This document shows, piece after piece, positions 55,896 through 64,000 of a stretch of DNA of 64,000 nt. The stretch is from positions 248,001 through 312,000 of the forward strand of contig JAQFVV010006645.1 in NCBI GenBank assembly GCA_028023455.1, in the 5' to 3' direction. Below the pieces are notes generated by a model. That model was not told where the DNA came from. It did not search any database and saw only the letters and a list, made by a program, of their open reading frames with translations. The position numbers and the translations under genes are program-made. This DNA is from Epiperipatus broadwayi (taxonomy: Eukaryota > Onychophora > Udeonychophora > Euonychophora > Peripatidae). The first letter of the stretch is position 1; each line of letters begins with the position of its first letter.

Positions 55896-58323
55896 AACAG
55901 AAACCTTCCAATCTCTTTCCATTTCACCATCAACCTAATGACCTACTCGTCTGAACTAGTTTCGAACCTATCTTAAATGTAAAAATGTAATATATAAGTC
56001 GAGTGGTAAAACTTTGTTATCATGGCCCCTTTGAATGGCATCATCCATTTACATACGAAAGTACACTATAATTAGACAGGTTTGATAAAATTATAGCGTA
56101 GAAATCCTCATAAATTATTATAAAATGTTTTATTAATTTTTCAGTCAATTCTTAATTATATTCGCTATTATATTCGTATGTGGATGAATAAGTTAAACAT
56201 TGGAATGATATATATATATATATATTTAAATTTAAATAAAAATAATGTAAAATGTTTTCTTTAAAATATATTTAATGGTTTTCTGATTTAATGTTTTATA
56301 TATATAACAGAAACTAAAGTATTTTTTTAAATCTGTCCAATTTGTTATTTTGTAAAAACAAATATGTTAAAAGTTATTTATTTCAGTAAAATAAAAATCA
56401 TCCGTTTGTAATTAAAAATGAGAATTTTGTGTAAACAAGAAATCAATTAGGACTGCACCCTGGGTAAATGTAAAATCTGTTTACTGATTGATTTTTGTTC
56501 AACAAAAGACTTTATGATTAAATCAGAATACCGTTCCTTCTGCTAAGCTTTAACATTTCTTTAACACCTAAAAAGGAATTTAATGAAACTGAATCAAATT
56601 ATATAATTTATATATTTTAATAAATTTTACATAAATTAAATGTAACACCTTGGAGACGTTATCTGTTGTAGAAATTGAATTATATTATTTTGTTTAATTA
56701 AAAGTCAATTGGTCCCGAGGCAAACGAAATTCCAAAAAGGTGTTAAGGTTTTGTGAAAATGTATAAATAGGCCTTATTTTAAGCGGGAAAAGATATACTC
56801 CATCTTGCTTTTGAAGAGCTATTACTATCCAAGTTATAAATTGGTTAATTTTACCATGTCCGGCTAAAGTCAGGCAAAATTTTGCTGCCGTTCCCGTGAT
56901 GAAACGCCGAAGTTCAATTCATCCAATGCCGAAGCAACAACCAAAAAGCTTATACCAAATGAAAGATGCTGTATGCCACTAAAAGGGACTTGCTTTCATT
57001 CCAACACCATTTTAAAATCGTCTCCCAACTAAATTGAAGATGCTACAAGCCGCCAAAAAAATCACCTTCGTTCCAGTTCGAATATCTCTAGTCTATCTAC
57101 AGGAGAACTGTTTTAATATTACTAAAATAGTAAAGCTCTATGTGAATTTCAAAAACAATCATTATTTCTTCAAAATCAGGTTAGCTAACCATATTATTGT
57201 AACTTCTGTCTAAATTGTTTTCCAAATAATATTTAAATTCTATAAAATGAAATACTTTTGCAAATTTCTTTATTAATTCAATATTGTAAACTCTTTCTAA
57301 ATAGTATTTGAAATCTATAAATGAAATGCTTTTGCTAAATTTCTTTGTTAATTAATATTATGCTACATAAATTAATCACTGCAGTATATTTACTTTTCTG
57401 TTGCTTATTTTAATAATTATTAGTTATGCCTATGTTTCGAAACGGTGGGCATTTAATTATAGAATGTTTTTAAAGATATAAATTTAAAATCTCCGTATTA
57501 TTATTTATATAGCGTCATTTCGTGCGCTGTTTCGAAACCCAAATTCATATTTTGTTATTTAGTAAATTAATTAATATAACTATAAAATGTGGCTTTTCAA
57601 TCTTTAATTATTATATTACTAAAGATTAAACTAACCTGGAGTGTAATCATAAGTATATTTTTTTAGTTAAGTATTCGTAAGTCCCTTATTAAATATACTT
57701 TTCCCCCTTTTTAAAGTTTAGTAGTTATAGATAACTAAAGAGATTGAATGGGATAAAGTAAAGTTTGTATATATATATTCCTGTCAGTAACATATCGTAT
57801 TTCTCATGCTACAGAAGAGTTGACCCTTTTGATCAAGCTGATGAAATGGTGTTCATTTAATATATGATATTTAATTTATAATATCCTTCAGCTTGGCAGA
57901 TGTGAAACTTATTAATATTTTCTTGTTGTGCTGATTTATATATATAAGATGGAGCCACGGTAAGTCCAGCCCATCTTCCTCTTTTATGGGTAGTGAGGTA
58001 GCTAATACTGAGCTAAGTGCCAGATTAGCACGTAAGTCCCCCCACTTCATTGAACCAATAAAGGTTCCCTTTTTAGCAGCATGATGCCGGTTATTGGGTA
58101 AACCGTTGTTTGTCACAAAAACCCTAAAACTATTCTTCCATCCACAGAGCAACTTTATTATTATATTTTACTTGTGCCTAGCATATTAGTAAAATCCTTA
58201 TAGCCAACTCTCCCTCCCTAATATGCAGTCTTCGACATTGATCCGAAGCATTCTTGAAAACTCGTTCGATCTAAAGCTATCTGGGATACTTTATAAGCCC
58301 ATAGTTGATATATAAAATTATTA
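55896..58323 (+). repeat. Long direct repeat, copy 1 (candidate 5' LTR)
   Basis: It starts AGAAACCTTCCAATCTC and matches 61577 onward base for base to the end of the window, so its true right end may lie beyond 58323. An AATAAA occurs at about 58067 and another at about 58577. The interior holds no long ORF. A 93-codon minus-strand frame at 57871-58152 is broken in the other copy's register and is not considered coding. Confidence 0.85.
57936..57966 (+). promoter_or_regulatory. Possible TATA element and splice donor in the long repeat
   Basis: TTTATATATATAAG is followed 12 bases later by CACGGTAAGTCC, a strong splice-donor match. Both are conserved in the second copy near 63610-63640. The arrangement would suit an LTR transcript leader, but spacing to a start site cannot be judged. 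Confidence 0.25.
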
Positions 58324-59800
58324 TAGTCAAACATATTATTAAGCTTCACTCCAGACTTGGTTTGATCTCATGTAAAATAGCCACTCGAACTGATGATGAA
58401 AGGGCATAACTAATAAAAGTTAATGTAGTGATTAGTTATATAGTAGGGTATTTGTTTTCATTAAATAATATTGGCACAATTAAATAATAGCCAACGTATT
58501 AATTATTGTTTAAATGGCCTAGAGTAATGTTACTTTATAAATAAAATGCCTGCGTGCATTTGCCAACAACAATTGTCAATAAATATATTTTAATTCATCA
58601 TATATCAGTTTCTGTCTCATTATTAAATCAATCCAATTCACTAATTGCCCATAGCTATTTCATTAGTAAAACCCCTATTAAATTAATATATTAGATTTTA
58701 TCTTTGGAATGTCTTTAGTATTTAAGTTGTTTATATGTATGTTTAAGTCCATGAGTCTTGTTTTCTCCAATTTTCTAGTGGGCTGGATTAAGAATTAATT
58801 GTCATGTGCCATTATTGGTATGTTGTCCATTAGGTGTTTTATCTGGGGCTTGGAGAGTGGGTTCGAATCCAGGCTGGTCCCTGACCAAAATCTCGGGCTC
58901 AACTGGGTTTGAAGTACATTTTGTGAGTTCCAGCTCATGTTAGATGGATAAGCATATTTTGACTGGTACATAAGGTTTTTTTTTCCACGTTTGGATGCCC
59001 AAGTGAGGCCTCGATAGAAATACCTACATACCCTGAGTTATGGACTTTTGTGTGTATATAGCAAAAACTTTTATTTAATTTATTTTGTTTCTTTCCTGTT
59101 CACTAGTGACTGGTACCCGAGGATGATTGATCAAGTTATAAGTCATCCTCTTATAAATTTGTCATTAGGGAGCAGAGGAAAGAAATTTAGATTAAAAGAA
59201 AAGGGGGGTCTCATTTTATCAAAGTATTTTTATGAATTGGAGTGGTTTAAAATGAATAAGAAATATATATATAAAAGTAACATCAAATTAACCAAAAGTT
59301 AAAAGGTTTGAAATTGGTGCAGACGGGTAAACGAAATTAGGTCATAAGCACGAACCATTTAAGTATATATATATAAATATAAACAGCTGGAAGAAGAGAC
59401 CAGGGGTGAGTTAAGTTTTATTAAGTCATCTTTAATATTAAAAAATATGTTATACTTTAGATATATAGACGAAAAAAAAAAAATTTTTTTTTTAATTTTT
59501 CGTATATTTTATTAAAGCTAAAAAAAAAAAAAAAGAAGAGATTTTTTTTTTAAATAAAAAAGTTTCATATACTTTATTAAATAAATAAAATAAAAAGTAG
59601 GGAGACAAAAAATTTTTTTTTCATTATATGTTGGATGGGCATCGAGATGAAGGTGTAGGCCTATAGATATATTAGTGAGTTAGGCATAGAGTTGGGATGG
59701 AAGCGAACGAGTCGTTCTTGAAGGAGGAGAGCAGCAAACAGCCGTATTAAAAGTATAAAAGTTTTAAAAATCAAATATTTATTAGGTATAAAATAATAAA
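58324..59800 (+). other. Region between long repeat and gag-like ORF
   Basis: It contains GGTTCGAATCC at 58860-58870, an exact pol III B-box-like word within a partly tRNA-like stretch (58820-58890). TGGTACCCGAGG at about 59110 could be a primer-binding site. Homopolymer A/T runs lie at 59470-59620. A weak 80-codon frame ends at 59302. No recognisable protein. Confidence 0.35.
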
Positions 59801-59882
59801 AATTTTGAAAGGATTGTACAAGATAACAAAAACTGTAGCTGTGCCAGAGAATTTAGTTACAAATATATCGGAACAGACACCG

Positions 59883-60854
59883 ATGGAGATTAAGCAGGAA
59901 TGTTGGGATTTTAACTGGTTGCTGAGACAGCTTAGACAGGATACAGAGAAATGGAATAAAAAATGGGATCAGAAAATGGAGAAATGGAATAAAAAACGGG
60001 ATCAGAAAATGGAGGAATGGAATAAAAAACGGGATCAGAAAATGGAGGAATGGAATAAAAAAATGGATCAGAAAATGGAAGAATGGGATAAAAGACCCAG
60101 ACAGAAAATGGAGGAAAAGGATCAGAAAATTGACCAAAGATTTGAGGCCCAAATTAAAGAAATTGGGCCATCAGTCAGCGACCAGCATAAATATAAAGTT
60201 ACGGGAGAATTCAAGGAAACGTTACAGACAAGTCAAGTGGAAAATAATCAAAATAGGGTTATAATTAAAGAAATTAAGACCTTAGTAGAGAAGGTAGAAT
60301 ATCAAGAAAGGAATCTGATAGATAAGGTTTATAACGTTGGTGCAGAATTAGGCAGCAAATTTCAAGAATATGAAGAAGTGCTAAAGCAAATGAGACATGA
60401 AATATGTGAGATCAAAGAAAATTTAATGCAAAAAAGTCACATGACTGCTAAAGAAGAAAACATTACCACAGCATGTATTCCAGAATTGAGAGATGTAGCA
60501 GAAATGGAAGAGAGGGAAAAGGAAAGTAAGGAAAGCAACTTTGCTAGTGATTACCAAGCTAACAAACTTAATAGACAGGAGGTAGTACAAGTTATTGGCC
60601 AGACTGGGGACGATACTGAAAATAATTTTAGAGAGGGGAAAGCCAAAGTCGATCAGGAAAATACCATAATCAAAGGAAATGACTTTTTAAGTGAACATAA
60701 GTGCCAGCTTAATTATGAAAATAACACGTTTTCCCTAGATGAAGAACAAATTGGGTTGGAAAAGAACAAATCCCAAGAGACACAAAGTCAAAGCAAGGAA
60801 TGGGGAAAAACACTTACTAGCAAAAATACTAGTAAATTATCTGTAGCAGAATAG
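59883..60854 (+). CDS. Gag-like coiled-coil protein of the LTR-type element
   Basis: The first in-frame ATG is at 59883 (MEIKQECWDFNWLLRQLRQ), giving 323 codons to the TAG at 60852. The frame is open upstream to 59751 without an ATG, so a spliced or non-ATG start is possible. The N-terminal part carries six 11-residue repeats of the type WNKKRDQKMEE (DNA 59952-60149), predicted to be a charged coiled coil. Further heptad-like, Glu/Lys-rich sequence continues to about 60450, then a polar, low-complexity C-terminus. There is no zinc knuckle, protease or RT motif. Position between long direct repeats and the coiled-coil character suggest Gag. Beyond the TAG the same frame stays open to 61083 apart from one TGA, so the ancestral protein was probably about 78 residues longer. 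Confidence 0.55.
   Translation: MEIKQECWDFNWLLRQLRQDTEKWNKKWDQKMEKWNKKRDQKMEEWNKKRDQKMEEWNKKMDQKMEEWDKRPRQKMEEKDQKIDQRFEAQIKEIGPSVSDQHKYKVTGEFKETLQTSQVENNQNRVIIKEIKTLVEKVEYQERNLIDKVYNVGAELGSKFQEYEEVLKQMRHEICEIKENLMQKSHMTAKEENITTACIPELRDVAEMEEREKESKESNFASDYQANKLNRQEVVQVIGQTGDDTENNFREGKAKVDQENTIIKGNDFLSEHKCQLNYENNTFSLDEEQIGLEKNKSQETQSQSKEWGKTLTSKNTSKLSVAE
59952..60149 (+). repeat. 33 bp coding minisatellite, six units
   Basis: Each unit encodes W(N/D)KK-x-D-Q-K-M-E-(E/K). The four central units are nearly identical in DNA and the outer two are diverged. An 11-residue period is a hendecad, compatible with a coiled coil. Confidence 0.9.
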
Positions 60855-61083
60855 GAACCCAAATTTGAAGAAAGGGATCCCGAGCTGCATAATGAGATAT
60901 GAAGTTTGACAATGCACCCTAAGCGATCTCCTGTGAGGTTGAAAGACAAAAATGAAAGCTATGAATGGATAACTGATGATGATGAAGGTGAATGGAAAAC
61001 TGATGATGATGATGGTGGTCTGTTGGGACGTTGTTTCAACCCCAGCATGGAGTTACTCCTTAAACAACACCCAGATACTATTT
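60855..61083 (+). pseudogene. Former C-terminal extension of the gag-like ORF
   Basis: In the same frame after the TAG: EPKFEERDPELHNEI, a TGA, then SLTMHPKRSPVRLKDKNES, YEWITDDDEGEWKTDDDD, and FNPSMELLLKQHPDTI before a final TAA. Acidic and open, it looks like coding sequence cut off by two recent stops. Programmed readthrough is possible but unsupported. Confidence 0.4.
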
Positions 61084-61119
61084 AAATTGCTGGTTTTTTG
61101 TGTGAGTGATTTGATCTTT

Positions 61120-61310
61120 TTACATACCATTTATATATATATTATACACTTTATATTTCATTTATATACCCTATATACATATATATTATACACTTTATAT
61201 TTTATCTATATACACTATATATTATACACTTTATATTTGATCCATATCTTTTATCTATATACCCTTTATACATTACACGCATTATATTTTATATATATAT
61301 ATATAAACAT
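61120..61310 (+). repeat. AT-rich minisatellite
   Basis: Imperfect repeats of the type TATATTATACACTTTATATT and CTATATACCC with a period of about 45-55 bases. Confidence 0.75.
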
Positions 61311-61576
61311 ATCCATTAGTTTGACAAAGATGTATACTCGTTTGAGTTTTAAGTTTAAAATATTAACTAATAACCAATGATTTCATTATGTGTGTTGATA
61401 ATTGTTAGAAGCACTAAATGTATTATATAGTGTAATCTAGTATGATGTATTATCATAAGTTTAGCGTAGGATTAGGCCAGGAGTTATAGTATGAAGAAAG
61501 CCATAATTTACCTCTGTGTTTTTATATGTAAAGTCATTTTTTTTGTTTGTTTTTTTTACCCAGTTTACTGATATAA

Positions 61577-64000
61577 AATGGAAACCTTCCAATCTTTTTC
61601 CATTTCACCATCAACCTAATAACCTACTCGTCTGAACTAGTTTCGAACCTATCTTAAATGTAAAAATGTAATATATAAGTTGAGCGGTAAAACTTTGTTA
61701 TCATGGCTGCTTTGAATGGCATCATCCATTTACATATGAAAGTACACTATAATTAGACAGGTTTGATAAAATTATAGTGTAGAAATCCTCATAAATTATT
61801 ATAAAATGTTTTATTAATTTTCCAGTCAATTCTTAATTATATTCGCTATTATATTCATATGTGGATGGATAAGTTAAACATTGGAATGATATATATATAT
61901 ATATTTAAGTTTAAATAAAAATAATGTAAAATGTTTTCTTTAAAATATATTTAACGGTTTTCTGATTTAATGTTTTATATATATAACAAAAACTAAAGTA
62001 TTTTTTTAAATCTGTCCAATTTGTTATTTTGTAAAAACAAATATGTTAAAAGTTATTTATTTCAGTAAAATAAAACTCATCTGTTTGTAATTAAAAATGA
62101 GAATTTTGTGTAAACAAGAAATCAATTACGACCGCACCCCGGGTAAATGTAAAATCTGTTTACTGATTGATTTTTGTTTCAACAAAAGACTTTATGATTA
62201 AATCAGAATACCATTCCTTCTGCTAAGCTTTAACATTTCTTTAACACCTAAAAAGGAATTTAATGAAACTGAATCAAATTATATAATTTATATATTTTAA
62301 TAAATTTTAAGTAAATTAAATGTAACACCTCGGAGACATTATCTATTGTAGAAATTGGATTATATTATTTTGTTTAATTAAAAGTCAATTGGTCCCGAGG
62401 TAAACAAAATTCCAAAAAGGTGTTAAGGTTTTGTGAAAATGTATAAATAGGCCTTATTTTAAGTGGGAAAAGATATACTCCATCTTGCTTTTGAAGAGCT
62501 ATTACTATCCAAGTTTTAAATTGGTTAATTTTACCATGTCCGGCTAAAGTCAGGCAAAATTTTGCTGCCGTTCCCGTTATGGAACACCGAAGTTCAATCC
62601 ATCCAATGCCGAAGCAACAACCAAAAAGCTTACACCAAATGAAAGATGCCGTATGCTGCTAAAAGGGACTTGCTTTCGTTCCAACACCATTTTAAAATCG
62701 TCTCCCAACTAAATTGAAGATGCTACAAGCCGCCAAAGAAATCACCTTCATTCCAGTTCGAATATCTCCAGTCTATCTACAGGAGAACTGTTTTAATATT
62801 ACTAAAATAGCAAAGCTCTATGTGAATTTCAAAAACAATCATTATTTCTTCAAAATCAGGTTAGCTAACCATATTATTGTAACTTCTGTCTAAATTGTTT
62901 TCCTAATAATATTTAAATTCTATAAAATGAAATACTTTTGCAAATTTCTTTATTAATTCAATATTGTAAACTCTTTCTAAATAGTATTTGAAATCTATAA
63001 ATGAAATGCTTTTGCTAAATTTCTTTGTTAATTAATATTATGCTATATAAATTAATCACTGCAGTATATTTACCTTTCTGTTGCTTATTTTAATAATTAT
63101 TAGTTATGCCTATGTTTCGAAATGGCATGCATTTAATTATAGAATATGTTTTTAAAGATATAAATTTAAAATCTCCGTATTATTATTTATATAGCGTCAT
63201 TTCGTGCGCTGTTTCGAAACCCAAATTCATATTTTGTTATTTAGTTAAATATAACTATAAAATGTGGCTTTTCAACCTTTAATTATTATATTACTAAAAA
63301 TTAAACTAGCCTGGAGTACAATCATAAGTATATTTTTTTAGTAAAGTATTCGTAAGTCCCTTATTAAATATACTTTTCCCCCTTTTTAAAGTTTAGTAGT
63401 TATAGATAACTAAAGAGATTGAACGGAATAAAGTAAAGTTTGTATATATATATTCCTATCAGTAGCATATCATATTTCTCATGCTACAAAAGAGTTGGCT
63501 CTTTTGATCAAGCTGATGAACTGGTGTTCATTTAATATATACAATTTAATTTATAATATCCTTCAGCTTGGCGGATGTGAAACTTATTAATATTTTCTCG
63601 TTGTGCTGTTTTATATATATAAGATGGAGCCACGGTAAGTCCAGCCCATCTTCCTCTTTTATGGGTAGTGCAGTAGCTAATACTGAGCTAAGAGCCAGAT
63701 TAGCATGTAAGTCCCCCCCCCCACTTCATTGAACCAATAAAGGTTCCCTTTTTAGCAGCATGACACTGGTTATTGGGTAAACCGTTGTTTGTCAGAAAAA
63801 CCCTAAAACTATTCTTCCATCCGCAGAGCAACTTTATTATTATATTTTACTTGTGCCTAGCATATTAGTAAAATCGTTATAGTCAACTCTCTCTCCCTAA
63901 TATGCAGTCTTCGGCGTTGATCCGAAGCATTCTTGAAAACCCGTTCGATCTAAAGCTATCTGCGATGCTTTATATGCCCATAGTTGATATATAAAATTAT
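61577..64000 (+). repeat. Long direct repeat, copy 2 (candidate 3' LTR), truncated by window
   Basis: It matches 55896-58323 throughout. Differences are mostly single transitions plus a few short indels (for example about 12 bases missing near 63245 relative to 57565). No poly-purine tract precedes it; instead a T-rich run lies at 61538-61557. Confidence 0.85.

Larger units (their letters stand above)
55896..64000 (+). mobile_element. Large LTR-type non-autonomous element (candidate), cut by window end
   Basis: Two direct repeats of at least 2.4 kb (55896-58323 and 61577-64000), about 97% identical where compared by eye, flank about 3.25 kb that contains one gag-like ORF and no protease, RT or integrase. 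This fits a large retrotransposon derivative, mobilised by a related autonomous element. Weak points: no purine tract is visible before 61577 and LTR ends are not resolved. A tandem or segmental duplication of a 5.7 kb unit is the alternative. Confidence 0.5.

Noticed and set aside
57871-58152. 93-codon minus-strand frame in the long repeat
   Set aside because: It uses AT-rich flanks, has no motif, and the second copy carries indels (extra C run near 63715) that break it.
58394-58410. CTGATGATGAAAGG resembling a hammerhead core
   Set aside because: No helix II separates the two core blocks.

Overview
The window is AT-rich, CpG-poor animal DNA, probably from an invertebrate with large introns. 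An arthropod or chelicerate is plausible but unproven. It has no bacterial-style gene packing. The only host-gene signal is two spliced exons on the minus strand, 37250-37445 and 26010-26156. They join in matching phase across an inferred 11.1 kb intron. The second exon encodes the start of a synaptotagmin-type C2A domain. Everything else that can be recognised is transposon, transposon relic or simple repeat.

Layout. 1.2-4.6 kb: decayed Penelope-like element (PLE) with repeated and inverted ends. 5.1-5.5 kb: palindrome. 5.57-8.79 kb: RTE-clade LINE broken by a frameshift and a nonsense codon. 10.3-10.7 kb: unidentified coding relic. 11.6-11.8 kb: Ty3/Gypsy integrase relic. 14.4-17.7 kb: full-length RTE LINE with an open 985-codon frame and target-site duplication. 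17.8-18.3 kb: PLE reverse-transcriptase relic with a 148 bp tandem duplication. 20.0-22.6 kb: palindromes and a hAT transposase relic. 25.0-25.6 kb: 5'-truncated PLE. 26.0-37.4 kb: synaptotagmin exons with SINEs and palindromes in the intron between. 37.5-38.8 kb: PLE fragment bounded by 147 bp inverted repeats. 39.3-40.7 kb: RTE fragment and a hAT-like MITE. 43.7-51.5 kb: several LINE relics. 51.7-52.6 kb: tandem repeats. 55.9-64.0 kb: a direct repeat of at least 2.4 kb flanking a gag-like coiled-coil ORF, best read as a large non-autonomous LTR-type element that runs off the right edge.

Most interesting pattern: many of the palindromes and PLE termini carry a recognisable hammerhead-ribozyme core (CTGANGA, helix II, GAA, a very short helix III often self-complementary as DNA, then C). 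It occurs at 5.2/5.4, 20.2/20.5, 27.5, 32.05/32.1, 35.1/35.3, 37.6/38.7 and 53.4 kb. Minimal hammerheads in the terminal repeats of metazoan PLEs are established knowledge. Here they lie mostly in head-to-head inverted pairs. One palindrome (35.0-35.4 kb) also carries a tRNA-like pol III promoter. No search or folding software was run, so all family calls are by eye.
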